From assembly GCF_036246005.1 (NCBI RefSeq), contig NZ_CP109171.1, positions 3,336,001 through 3,400,000 on the forward strand: DNA of 64,000 nt, read 5' to 3'. The translations under genes and the position numbers were made by a program. This DNA is from Streptomyces sp. NBC_01723 (GTDB lineage: Bacteria; Actinomycetota; Actinomycetes; Streptomycetales; Streptomycetaceae). The notes under the pieces are model-generated. The model was not told the origin of the DNA. It saw only the letters and a program-made list of their open reading frames with translations, and searched no databases. Positions 16,683-25,259 of this stretch are shown here, piece after piece (the stretch's first letter is position 1; every line of letters starts with the position of its first letter).

Positions 16683-17528
16683 TCATCCCGTGTGCAGCAT
16701 CAGCCCGATCCCGACGACCAGGAGCCCCGCGGCCGCGATCCGGGGCGCCCCGAACCGCTCCTTGAAGAAGAGGGCCCCGATCGCCGCGCCGACCAGGATC
16801 GAGGACTCGCGCAGGGCGGCGATCGGCGCGAGTTCGGCGCGTGTCTGCGCCCACAGGACGAGTGCGTAGGCGCCGACGGAGAGCACCGCGCCGAGCAGTC
16901 CCAGTCCGGCCCGGGGCCGCAGCAGCGCCCAGGCACCGGCGCGGTGTCGGTAGAGGAAGTAGGCCGGGAGGACCGTCCCCTGCACCGCCATCAGCCAGGC
17001 GATGTACCCGAGGGAGGACCCGGAGGCGCGGACGCCGAGCCCGTCGACCACCGTGTACGCCGCGATGCTCACGCCGGTGGCGAGGGCCGCGCCGATCGCC
17101 GCCCAGTCGGGCCGGCGTCCGCGCAGCCCCCACAGGGCGACGCCGGTCAGGCCGGCGCAGGCCAGCAGGACCCCGGCGGTCGCCCAGCGGTCCGGCACCT
17201 CGTGAACGAGGACGGCGGCACCCACGGTGACCAGCAGGGGCGCGCTGCCGCGGGCGATCGGGTAGGCCTGGCCGAAGTCGCCCAGCCGGAAGGACCGCAT
17301 CAGCAGGGCGTAGTAGGCGATGTGGAGAACGGCGGAGACCAGGAGGTACGGCCAGGCCGCGGCCCTCGGGAACGCCGTGAACGGCAGCAGCGCGAGGCCG
17401 ATGAGCATCCCGCCGCCGGATATCAGCGCGAAGCCGGTGAGCTTGTCCGTGATCCGGTGGGCGATCGCGTTCCAGCTTGCGTGCGTGACGGCGGCGAGCA
17501 GGACGGCGCCGGTGACCAGAGGGGTCAC
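16683..17528 (-). CDS. EamA/DMT family transporter
   Basis: The 281-residue protein consists of ten predicted membrane helices in two EamA repeats (for example LLAAVTHASWNAIAHR, LISGGGMLIGLALLPF, LESSILVGAAIGALFFKERFGAPRIAAAGLLVVGIGLML). The pattern of a conserved glutamate-containing helix ending KERFG is typical of drug/metabolite transporters, which export or import amino acids and small metabolites. The GTG start at 17528 overlaps the stop of the YbaK gene (GTGA), so the two are translationally coupled. The substrate is unknown. Confidence 0.85.
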   Translation of the reverse strand: MTPLVTGAVLLAAVTHASWNAIAHRITDKLTGFALISGGGMLIGLALLPFTAFPRAAAWPYLLVSAVLHIAYYALLMRSFRLGDFGQAYPIARGSAPLLVTVGAAVLVHEVPDRWATAGVLLACAGLTGVALWGLRGRRPDWAAIGAALATGVSIAAYTVVDGLGVRASGSSLGYIAWLMAVQGTVLPAYFLYRHRAGAWALLRPRAGLGLLGAVLSVGAYALVLWAQTRAELAPIAALRESSILVGAAIGALFFKERFGAPRIAAAGLLVVGIGLMLHTG

Positions 17529-18037
17529 GCGGAGCGCTCGCGCACGTCCACGAGGGTGGCGCCGGCGGTGGTGACGAGGTCCTTGGGCGCCATCGGGAAC
17601 ACGGCGTAGGGGGTTCCGGCGGCGGCCCAGACGACCTCGTGGGCGAGGAGCGAACGGTCGGCGAGGACGCGGGTCGGGTTGCGGTGCCCGAAGGGCGGGA
17701 CGCCGCCGATCGCGTATCCGGTGGTCTCCCGTACGGCGTCGGCCCTGGCCCGGGTGACCTTCTCCGCGCCGAGTTCCTCCCGGACGCGCTCCAGGTCGAC
17801 GCGGGAGGCGCCGTCCATGAGGACCAGGACGGGCACGCCGTCGGCGGCGAAGATGAGGGACTTGCAGATCTGGCTCAGCTCGCACCCGATCGCGGCGGCG
17901 GCCTCGGTGGCGGTACGCGCGGCCTCGGGGAAGCGCCGGGCCTGAGCGGCCAGATCGCCGAGGCCGAGTCCGTTCAGGGCCTCGGCGAAGCGGGGGTGGG
18001 CGGCGGAGTCTTCGGAGGCGTCGTCGGTGGTGGTCAT
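17525..18037 (-). CDS. YbaK/EbsC-type aminoacyl-tRNA deacylase
   Basis: YbaK/ProX/EbsC proteins hydrolyse mischarged tRNAs in trans. The 170-residue product shows the fold: CELSQICKSLIFAADG (the lysine of the catalytic region), VLMDGASRVDLERV, TTGYAIGGVPPFGH (the GxxPPFGH substrate loop) and EVVWAAAGTPYAVFPM. The ATG at 18037 is preceded by TACCGT at 7-nt spacing and no Shine-Dalgarno, so it may be leaderless; GTG 18046 would add three residues. It heads a two-gene operon with the EamA transporter. Confidence 0.88.
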   Translation of the reverse strand: MTTTDDASEDSAAHPRFAEALNGLGLGDLAAQARRFPEAARTATEAAAAIGCELSQICKSLIFAADGVPVLVLMDGASRVDLERVREELGAEKVTRARADAVRETTGYAIGGVPPFGHRNPTRVLADRSLLAHEVVWAAAGTPYAVFPMAPKDLVTTAGATLVDVRERSA

Positions 18038-18044
18038 GGACGGC

Positions 18045-18050
18045 ACGGTA
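18045..18050 (-). promoter_or_regulatory. Putative -10 element of a leaderless ybaK-like promoter
   Basis: TACCGT on the minus strand ends 7 nt before the ATG at 18037. No ribosome-binding sequence precedes the ATG. Confidence 0.4.
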
Positions 18051-18114
18051 GCGGTGCGTGCAGCCGGCAGGCGACCTGGTTCCGCGGCGCCCGGGCGGGC
18101 CCCGGTACGGAGGA

Positions 18115-18157
18115 AGCCGGTGAGGGCAGCCCCGTCCCCACGGAGCCCTCACCGGCT
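18115..18157 (-). terminator. Hairpin terminator downstream of mmpL
   Basis: Perfect 13-bp arms AGCCGGTGAGGGC (18115-18127) and GCCCTCACCGGCT (18145-18157) with a 17-nt loop lie just after the mmpL stop and before the ybaK-like promoter. Confidence 0.8.
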
Positions 18158-18189
18158 GGTTTCGATGTCCTCCTGTCAGAGGTGGCGGA

Positions 18190-20442
18190 TCAGGTGCGCA
18201 CCAGTTCCCGGTCCTCGTCGGGGTCGGAGCCCCGCTCGTCGGCCGTGCGCAGTCCCTCGCCCTCCACGTCCACGTTGGGCAGGGCGCGGTCCAGCCACTT
18301 CGGCAGCCACCATGCCTTCTTGCCGAGCAGCGCGAGCACCGCCGGGACGAGGGCCATGCGGACGACGAAGGCGTCGAAGAAGACGGCGACCGCCAGGCCG
18401 AAGCCGATCATCTTGACCATCGACTCGCTGGAGCCGATGAAGCCCGCGAAGACCGCCATCATGATGACCGCGGCGGCGGTGACGACCCTGGCTCCGTGCT
18501 TGAAGCCGGTGACGACCGCCTGGCTGGGCTTCTCCCCGTGGACGTACGCCTCACGCATGCGGGTGACCAGGAAGACCTCGTAGTCCATGGCCAGGCCGAA
18601 GACCACGCCGACCATGAAGATCGGCATCATCGACATGACCGGGCCGGTCTCCTCGACGCCCATCAGGCCGGACAGCCAGCCCCACTGGAAGACCGCGACG
18701 ACCGCGCCGAGCGCCGCCATGACGGAGAGCAGGAAGCCGAGCGCCGCCTTCAGCGGGACCAGGATCGAGCGGAACACCACGATCAGCAGGAGGAAGGCCA
18801 GGCCGACGACGAGGACCAGGTACGGCAGCAGCGCGTCGTTCAGTTTCTCGCTGACGTCGATGTTCATCGCCGTCGAGCCGGTGACCAGGGTCTGCGCGCC
18901 GGTGTCCGCCTCGATGTCCCCGCCCGCGTCGCGGATGGCGTGCACCAGGTCCTCGGTCTGCACGGAGGACGGCTTGGAGTCCGGGATCACGCTGATCGTC
19001 GCCGTGTCGCCGCCCTTGTTGGGGGCGGGCGGGGTCACCGCCACGACACCGTCGAGGCCCTCGATCTCGTCGGATACCTGGGTGAAGGCGTCCTTCGGGG
19101 CGGCGCTGCCCTTGGCGTCGACCACGACCATCAGGGGACCGTTGAAGCCAGGTCCGAAGCCCTCGGAGAGCAGGTCGTAGGCGCGGCGCTGGGTCGTGGA
19201 CGTCGGCTGGGAGCCGTCGTCGGGCAGGCCGAGTTCCAGGTCGGAGGCGGGGATCGCGGCGGCGCCGAGGCCGATCACGCCGAGGAGGAGGACGGCCAGG
19301 GGGCGGCGGACGACGAAGCTCGCCCAGCGGGTGCCCAGGTTGGCCTTGGCCGGTTCGGCCTCGTCCTTCCGCTCGTCTTTCTGTTCACCCCTCCGTGCGC
19401 CGCGGCCGCGGCCCAGGAGCCCGCCCTTCACGCCGGCCGGCTTGACGCGGCGTCCGGCGTAGCCGAGCAGTGCGGGGATCATCGTCAGGGCGATCAGGAC
19501 CGCGATGGCTACGGTGCCGGCCGCCGCGACGCCCATCTTGGTGAGCATCGGGATGTTGACGACCGCCAGGCCCACCAGGGCGATGACGACGGTGAGGCCG
19601 GCGAAGACGACCGCGGAGCCCGCGGTGCCGACCGCCCGGCCCGCCGCGTCCTCGCGCTCACGCCCCTCGGCGAGTTCGGCGCGGTAGCGGGAGACGATGA
19701 ACAGGGCGTAGTCGATGCCGACCGCGAGGCCGATCATCATGGCCAGGATGGAGGTGGTCGAGCCCAGCTCCAGCGCGCCGGCCAGCGCGGTGATCGAGGA
19801 GACGCCGATGCCCACGCCGATCAGGGCGGTGAGCAGGGGCAGCCCGGCCGCGACCAGCGAGCCGAAGGTGATGACCAGGACGACCGCGGCGACCGCGATG
19901 CCGATGATCTCGGTGGCGCCGGTCTCCGGTACGGCCTGGAGCGCGTCGCCGCCGACCTCGACGGTCAGCCCGGACTCCCGCGCCTGCTCGGCGGCGTCCT
20001 CCAGGGCGTGCTTGGTCGACTCCTCCAGCTCCATGCCGGAGACGTCGTAGCGCACCGACGCGTAGGCGACGGTGCCGTCCTTGCTGACGGCGTTGCCGGT
20101 GTACGGGTCGGCGACCGAGGCGACCTCGGAGCCGTCCGCCAGTTCGTCGACGGTCTTCTCGACCGTCGCCTTGTTCCCGGCGTCCGTCATCTTCTCGCCG
20201 GACGGTGCCTTGAAGACGACGCGGGCCGTCGCCCCGTCGGCGCTCTGGCCGGGGAAGCGCTGTTCCAGCAGGTCGAAGGCCTTCTGGGCCTCGGTTCCGG
20301 GGATGGAGAAGGACGTGGTGCCGGCGGGCGGGGCGCTGGCCGCGCCGACGCCGGCGAGCGTCAGCAGGGCCACCCAGATCAGGGCGACGAAGTGCCGTCG
20401 GCGGAAGGCGAGCCGGCCGAGTTTGTAGAGGAACGTGGCCAC
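18190..20442 (-). CDS. MMPL/RND family membrane transporter
   Basis: The 750-residue protein has the MmpL architecture: an N-terminal helix, a periplasmic-type domain (about 40-170), a bundle of five to six helices (about 175-340), a second extracytoplasmic domain (about 400-530) and a final helix bundle. GLAVGIDYALFIVSRYRAELAEG and FGLAMDYEVFLVTRMREAYVHGE are the proton-relay D-Y motifs in the two halves. MmpL proteins export lipids or drugs by proton motive force. The GTG start has GGGAG upstream. It sits 113 bp downstream of the TetR gene on the same strand and is very likely repressed by it. Confidence 0.92.
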   Translation of the reverse strand: MATFLYKLGRLAFRRRHFVALIWVALLTLAGVGAASAPPAGTTSFSIPGTEAQKAFDLLEQRFPGQSADGATARVVFKAPSGEKMTDAGNKATVEKTVDELADGSEVASVADPYTGNAVSKDGTVAYASVRYDVSGMELEESTKHALEDAAEQARESGLTVEVGGDALQAVPETGATEIIGIAVAAVVLVITFGSLVAAGLPLLTALIGVGIGVSSITALAGALELGSTTSILAMMIGLAVGIDYALFIVSRYRAELAEGREREDAAGRAVGTAGSAVVFAGLTVVIALVGLAVVNIPMLTKMGVAAAGTVAIAVLIALTMIPALLGYAGRRVKPAGVKGGLLGRGRGARRGEQKDERKDEAEPAKANLGTRWASFVVRRPLAVLLLGVIGLGAAAIPASDLELGLPDDGSQPTSTTQRRAYDLLSEGFGPGFNGPLMVVVDAKGSAAPKDAFTQVSDEIEGLDGVVAVTPPAPNKGGDTATISVIPDSKPSSVQTEDLVHAIRDAGGDIEADTGAQTLVTGSTAMNIDVSEKLNDALLPYLVLVVGLAFLLLIVVFRSILVPLKAALGFLLSVMAALGAVVAVFQWGWLSGLMGVEETGPVMSMMPIFMVGVVFGLAMDYEVFLVTRMREAYVHGEKPSQAVVTGFKHGARVVTAAAVIMMAVFAGFIGSSESMVKMIGFGLAVAVFFDAFVVRMALVPAVLALLGKKAWWLPKWLDRALPNVDVEGEGLRTADERGSDPDEDRELVRT

Positions 20443-20555
20443 GGGGGCGTACTCCCGGTCAGGTCGTGGGAACTTCGGGGCAGGGGTGATCGGCCCGACG
20501 ACGTGAGCGGTGACGTCAGATGGGGCTCAGCAGGGGGTCGCAGCCGGGGGTTCGG

Positions 20556-21167
20556 CTACCGGGACGTGTCAGTGGTGGAGACGCCGAGTGCGGGGAGGAT
20601 CACGGCGTCGATGTAGGAGGCGAGGAAGTCCCGGGTCGGCGGCTGGTCGTCCAGCAGCGTGCGGGTGGCGAAGCCGCCCACCATCATGTGGACGAGGAAG
20701 TCCAGGGCCGGACAGTCCGGTCTTATCTCGCCGCGGTCGACGGCGCGTTGCAGCACCCGCCGGAACTCCGCCATCTCGGGCTCGACCAGCTGGTCGCGGA
20801 ACGCCTGTCGCAGGTCCGGGTTCTGGTGCAGCGCCATGGCGACACCGCGCATCAGCGCGGAGTTCTGTTCCATGGTGCAGTCGTCCTCGCGGGCCATCAC
20901 GGCGTGCAGGTCGCCGCGGAGCGAGCCGGTGTCGACGTCGCCGATCTCACCGGGCTTGTTGTGCCGGATGGCCTTGACGACCAGCTCGGCCTTGCCGCCC
21001 CACTGGCGGTAGAGCGTCGCCTTGCTGGACCGCGTACGGGACGCGACGGCGTCCATGGTCAGAGCGTCGTACCCGACTTCCCGGAGCAGGTCGAGCACGG
21101 CCTCGTACAGCTCGGCCTCGCGCTCGGGAGTGATCCGACTGCGACGCGCGGTGGTTGCCCCGGTCAT
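20556..21167 (-). CDS. TetR family regulator of the adjacent MmpL transporter
   Basis: The 203-residue product has an N-terminal TetR helix-turn-helix (SRITPEREAELYEAVLDLLREVGYDALTMDAVASRTRSSKATLYRQWGGKAELV) and a C-terminal TetR_C domain with LRGDLHAVMAREDDCTMEQNSALMRGVA. The ATG at 21167 is selected because it gives the standard distance to the HTH and GAGGAG lies upstream; the open frame beyond has no support. It precedes mmpL on the same strand. Two copies of a palindrome upstream are probable operators, so autoregulation is likely. Confidence 0.9.
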   Translation of the reverse strand: MTGATTARRSRITPEREAELYEAVLDLLREVGYDALTMDAVASRTRSSKATLYRQWGGKAELVVKAIRHNKPGEIGDVDTGSLRGDLHAVMAREDDCTMEQNSALMRGVAMALHQNPDLRQAFRDQLVEPEMAEFRRVLQRAVDRGEIRPDCPALDFLVHMMVGGFATRTLLDDQPPTRDFLASYIDAVILPALGVSTTDTSR

Positions 21168-21199
21168 CTCGCTCACTCCTCTCCAGTCCACTCTGTCAG

Positions 21200-21262
21200 A
21201 ACGACACCGTTTCGTACACGACGAATGTACCCCGGCCACTAGCGAAACGAAACGGTTTCGTT
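21200..21262. promoter_or_regulatory. Two TetR-type operator copies upstream of tetR-mmpL
   Basis: The perfect palindrome AACGAAACGGTTTCGTT (8-bp arms around one G) is at 21246-21262. A second copy, AACGACACCGTTTCGTA, matching 14 of 17 positions, is at 21200-21216. Both lie in the promoter region of the TetR gene and within 130 bp of the divergent tricorn start, so both directions could be controlled. Confidence 0.6.
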
Positions 21263-21324
21263 CGTGTTCTGGGTCACGGTTGTCGGCTCGCCATAAGTTG
21301 CCGGTACCCGGAGCCCGGAAAAGC

Positions 21325-24300
21325 ATGGGGTGGGTGAGTTATCTGCGCCTTCCGCACCTCAGTGGCGACCAGCTCTGCTTCGTGGCAGAGGACGACCTCT
21401 GGCTCGCGTCCCTCGACGGTCCGGGCCGCGCCTGGCGGCTCACCGTCGACCGCACCAAGTTGGGCCACCCGCGCTTCTCGCCCGACGGCCGGCACATCGC
21501 GTACACCAGCTGGCGCAGCCTGGTGCCGGAGGTCCACCTGGTGCCGGTGGACGGCGGCCCCGGCCGGCAGCTCACCCACTGGGGCGGCTTCGACACCCGG
21601 GTCTGCGGCTGGTCGCCGCCCGATCCCGACGGCACCACCGCCGTCCTCGCCGTCGCCTCGCACGGCGAGCCCTTCTCCCACCTCACCTGGGCCTACAAGG
21701 TCGGCCCCGACGGCGACCCCGGCCGCAAACTGCCCTGGGGCCCGGTCACCGACATCCAGGCCGCCGACCTCGACGGGGAACGCCGGACCCTGCTGCTCAC
21801 CGGCACCCCGCCGCACGAACCCGCCGCCTGGAAGCGCTACCGGGGCGGTGCCACCGGCAGGCTCTGGCTGCACGGGGAGCGGCTCCTGCCCGACCTCGGC
21901 GGACACCTGGCCGCCCCCATGTTCGTCGGCGACCGGATCGCCTTCCTCTCCGACCACGAGGGCGTCGGCAACCTCTACTCCTGCGCCCACGACGGCACCG
22001 GCCTGCGCCGCCACACCGACCACGACGCGTTCTACGCCCGCAACGCCGCGAGCGACGGGACCCGGGTGGTGTACCAGTGCGCGGGCGACCTGTGGATCGT
22101 GGACGACCTCGCGTCCGGGTCGGTGCCGCGCCGGCTCGACGTGCGCCTCAGCGGGCCGCGCGCGGGACGGCGTACGTACCAGGTGCCCGCCGCCCAGAAC
22201 GTGGGCGGCATCTCCGTCGACGAGACGGGCCGCGCGAGCGCCGTCGTCGTCCGGGGCAGCCTGTACTGGCTCACCCACCGCGACGGCCCCGCCCGCACCC
22301 TCGCCGACACCCCGGGCGTACGGGTGCGGCTGCCGGAGATGCTCGGCGAGAGCGGCCGGATCGCGTACGTGACGGACGCGGCGGGCGAGGACGCCGTGGA
22401 GATCGCCCACCTGCCCCGGGCATCCGGGGGCCGTGCGGCGCGGCGGGCGGCCACCGGAGGGCTCGGCCGGATCCTGGAGCTGGCCTCGGACCCCGCGGGC
22501 GACCGCCTCGCCGTCGCCTCTCACGACGGCCGGCTGCTGCTGCTCGACGTCGCGGAGGAGGACGCCGGAGCCGCGGAGGAGCTGGAGGGGGAGGGCACGG
22601 GGAGCCCGGCGGAGGACGCTGCGCCGGGGGGAGCCGACCGCCCGGCGGGGGGCCCGCGGGCCGACGGTCCGGTCGCGGCCGACGGCCCGGCAGGAGCCGG
22701 CGCCCCGGAGAGCGGTGCCGGCCCGGTGGAGGACGCCTACAGCACCGGTACCGCCGGAAGCTCCGTCACCGAGCTGATCCGGTCCGTCAACGGACCCGTG
22801 ACCGACCTCGCCTTCTCCCCCGACGGGACCTGGCTCACCTGGTCCCACCCGGGCATCGGACGCTCGCTGCGCCAGATCAAGATGGCCCGGATCAACGGGC
22901 AGAACGGGCACGACCCGCTCGTCGTCGACGTGACCGACGGACGCTTCGAGGACGAGAACCCCGTCTTCACCCGGGACGGCCGCTACCTCGCCTTCCTCTC
23001 CTGGCGCGGCTTCGACCCGGTGTACGACGTGCACACCGGCGACCTCTCCTTCCCGCTGGGCTGCCGCCCCTACCTGGTCCCCCTGTCCTCCGCGACCCCC
23101 TCCCCCTTCGCCCTCAACCCCGAGGGCCGCCCCGCCGCCGGCGGTCTGGACCCCCTGGAGGACGAACCCGGCGAGGGCGGCGCCGTCACCGTCGAGGTCG
23201 AGGGCCTGGCGAGCCGGGTGACCCCCTTCCCGGTCGCCGCCTCCAAGTACTCGGCGCTGCAACCGGTCGCCGGGGGCGGCCTGGTCTGGCTGCGCTGGCC
23301 GATCTCGGGCGCGCTCGGCGAGACCTTCGCCAACCCGGCCGATCCCAGCGAGCGGCCCACCCTGGAGCACTTCGGCCTGGCCAAGGCGAAGAAGTCCGAA
23401 CTGGTCGACCACCTCGACTGGTTCCGGGTCAGCGGCGACGGCACCCGCCTGGTCGTGCTCGACGAGGGCGACCTGCGCGCGGTGCCCGCCACCGAGGCCG
23501 GCGACGGCGATTCGACCACCTGGATCGACCTCCGCCGCATCCTGCACGTGGTCGACCCGCCCGCCGAGTGGCGCCAGGCCTACGACGAGGCGGGCCGCCT
23601 GATCCGCGCCTACTTCTGGGACCCCGGCATGTGCGGCATCGACTGGGACGCCGTCCTCGGCCAGTACCGTCCGCTGGTCGAACGGGTCGCCTCTCCGGAC
23701 GAGTTCGCCGACCTGCTGCGCGAGGTGCTCGGCGAACTCGGCACCTCCCACGCCTACGTCGCCGCCGCCCGGCGCAACGAGGGCCCGGCGCACTACCAGC
23801 GCTGGCAGGGCCTGCTCGGAGCCAACTTCGTCTGCCGGGAGGGCCACTGGGTGGTCAAGCGCATCCTGCCCGGCGACTCCTCCGACTCCAAGGCCCGCTC
23901 CCCGCTGGCCGGCACGGGCATCCGCGAGGGGGCCGTACTGACCCACGTGGACGGCCGCCCGGTGGACCCGGCGGCGGGCCCGTATCCGCTGCTGGCGGGG
24001 GCTGGCGGTACGACGGTGGAGCTGACCTTCTCACCGGCCGAGGGCACCGGAGGACCGTCCCGGCGGGTCGCCGTCGTACCGCTGGTCGACGAACGTCCCC
24101 TGCGCTACCAGGACTGGGTCGCCAAACGCCGCGAGGTCGTCCGCGAGTTGAGCGGCGGGCGGTGCGGCTACCTGCACATCCCGGACATGGGCGGCTCCGG
24201 CTGGGCCCAGTTCAACCGCGACCTGCGCATGGAGGTCTCCCGGCCCGCGCTGATCGTGGACGTGCGCGGCAACGCCGGCGGGCACATCAGCGAACTCGTC

Positions 24301-24786
24301 GTCGAGAAGCTCACCCGCACCATCCTGGGCTGGGACCTCACCCGCGACGCCCAGCCGGTGTCGTACGCCTCCAACGCGCCGCGCGGCCCGGTCGTCGCGG
24401 TCGCCGACGAGGCCACCTCCTCCGACGGCGACATGATCACCGCCGCGTTCAAGCTGCTGCGCATCGGTCCGGTCGTCGGGCAGCGCACCTGGGGCGGCGT
24501 GGTCGGCATGACCGGCCGGCACCGCCTCGGCGACGGCACGGTGATCACGGTGCCGATGAACGCGGCCTGGTTCGACGCGTACGGCTGGTCCGTGGAGAAC
24601 TACGGCGTCGCCCCCGACGTCGAGGCGCTGCGCACCCCCCTGGACTGGGCCGAGGGCCGCTACCCGGTGCTGGACGAGGCGGTGCGGCTGGCGTTGGAGC
24701 TGCTGGAGACCAACCCGCCGGCGAAGCCCCCCGGTTACGTGGACGTACCGGACCGATCCCGTCCGCCGCTGCCGCCCCGGGAGTGA
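21325..24786 (+). CDS. Tricorn protease homologue (propeller - PDZ - tail-specific serine protease)
   Basis: Tricorn proteases are giant cytosolic peptidases that trim peptides released by the proteasome, which actinomycetes also have. The 1153-residue protein has N-terminal beta-propeller repeats (FSPDGRHIAYTSWRS, FSPDGTWLTWSHPG, FTRDGRYLAFLSWRG), a C1 region with the family segment ILHVVDPPAEWRQAYDEAGRLIRAYFWDP, a PDZ domain (about 865-925) and a tail-specific protease core with VDVRGNAGGHISELVVEKL. VADEATSSDGDMI contains the nucleophilic Ser near residue 1033. A low-complexity acidic/Gly-Pro insert occupies about residues 410-475. The ATG at 21325 has GGAG upstream; GTG 21334 is possible. 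Confidence 0.9.
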   Translation: MGWVSYLRLPHLSGDQLCFVAEDDLWLASLDGPGRAWRLTVDRTKLGHPRFSPDGRHIAYTSWRSLVPEVHLVPVDGGPGRQLTHWGGFDTRVCGWSPPDPDGTTAVLAVASHGEPFSHLTWAYKVGPDGDPGRKLPWGPVTDIQAADLDGERRTLLLTGTPPHEPAAWKRYRGGATGRLWLHGERLLPDLGGHLAAPMFVGDRIAFLSDHEGVGNLYSCAHDGTGLRRHTDHDAFYARNAASDGTRVVYQCAGDLWIVDDLASGSVPRRLDVRLSGPRAGRRTYQVPAAQNVGGISVDETGRASAVVVRGSLYWLTHRDGPARTLADTPGVRVRLPEMLGESGRIAYVTDAAGEDAVEIAHLPRASGGRAARRAATGGLGRILELASDPAGDRLAVASHDGRLLLLDVAEEDAGAAEELEGEGTGSPAEDAAPGGADRPAGGPRADGPVAADGPAGAGAPESGAGPVEDAYSTGTAGSSVTELIRSVNGPVTDLAFSPDGTWLTWSHPGIGRSLRQIKMARINGQNGHDPLVVDVTDGRFEDENPVFTRDGRYLAFLSWRGFDPVYDVHTGDLSFPLGCRPYLVPLSSATPSPFALNPEGRPAAGGLDPLEDEPGEGGAVTVEVEGLASRVTPFPVAASKYSALQPVAGGGLVWLRWPISGALGETFANPADPSERPTLEHFGLAKAKKSELVDHLDWFRVSGDGTRLVVLDEGDLRAVPATEAGDGDSTTWIDLRRILHVVDPPAEWRQAYDEAGRLIRAYFWDPGMCGIDWDAVLGQYRPLVERVASPDEFADLLREVLGELGTSHAYVAAARRNEGPAHYQRWQGLLGANFVCREGHWVVKRILPGDSSDSKARSPLAGTGIREGAVLTHVDGRPVDPAAGPYPLLAGAGGTTVELTFSPAEGTGGPSRRVAVVPLVDERPLRYQDWVAKRREVVRELSGGRCGYLHIPDMGGSGWAQFNRDLRMEVSRPALIVDVRGNAGGHISELVVEKLTRTILGWDLTRDAQPVSYASNAPRGPVVAVADEATSSDGDMITAAFKLLRIGPVVGQRTWGGVVGMTGRHRLGDGTVITVPMNAAWFDAYGWSVENYGVAPDVEALRTPLDWAEGRYPVLDEAVRLALELLETNPPAKPPGYVDVPDRSRPPLPPRE

Positions 24787-24794
24787 GAACCGGG

Positions 24795-24930
24795 GCCCGG
24801 CCACCGGGACATGGCCGCCGGGCACATGGCCACCGGGGGCATGGCCGCCGGGGCATGGCCGCCGGGGGCATGGCCACCGGGGGCATGGCCGCCGGGGCAT
24901 GGCCACCGGGGGCATGGCCACCCGGGCATG
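24795..24930. repeat. Tandem array of a 14-15 bp unit (GGCC[A/G]CCGGGGGCAT)
   Basis: Immediately after the tricorn stop there are about nine head-to-tail copies of GGCC(A/G)CCGGG(G)GCAT, varying between 14 and 15 bp and in one A/G position. The length alternation means no reading frame is kept through the array. It ends just before the hairpin at 24933. Confidence 0.9.
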
Positions 24931-24932
24931 AG

Positions 24933-24967
24933 AAAGGGCGCCTCCCGTACGACGGGGGGCGCCCCTT
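24933..24967. terminator. Bidirectional hairpin terminator between the tricorn gene and a convergent small gene
   Basis: AAAGGGCGCC (24933-24942) pairs with GGCGCCCCTT (24958-24967), and CCCGT/ACGGG extends the stem inward. The A-rich start and T-rich end suit termination in both directions. Confidence 0.75.
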
Positions 24968-24985
24968 CACCTCAGCGGCGACGGA

Positions 24986-25171
24986 TCAGGCGTTGTCGCG
25001 GTGCTGCTCGAAGCGGTCCTCCGCCTCCCGGCGACGCGAGGACGGGTCCATCTCGTCCTCGTCGCGACGGCGGTCGCGGTTCTGGGACTGGTCCTTCGCC
25101 TGCTCGGCCCGCTGCTTGCCCTGCTGCTGCATGCGCTCGGCCTTGTCCTGGAACTGGTCCTTCATACCCAT
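24986..25171 (-). CDS. Small hydrophilic protein, CsbD-like
   Basis: The 61-residue product is almost entirely charged: MGMKDQFQDKAERMQQQGKQ, then a Gln/Arg/Asp-rich stretch and SRRREAEDRFEQHRDNA. The opening M-G-x-K-D-x-F-Q-D-K resembles the start of CsbD-like stress proteins, but the rest does not follow the Pfam pattern, so the relation is only suggestive. It is predicted to be helical and soluble. AGGAGT lies upstream of the ATG at 25171. It converges on the tricorn gene. Confidence 0.7.
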   Translation of the reverse strand: MGMKDQFQDKAERMQQQGKQRAEQAKDQSQNRDRRRDEDEMDPSSRRREAEDRFEQHRDNA

Positions 25172-25259
25172 GTGGGTTCACTCCTGTGGTGATCGGGCCC
25201 GACCGCTTCGGCCGGGCGCTCGATCAGATTCACACGAGCCGTGACCCTGCGCATGTCGA

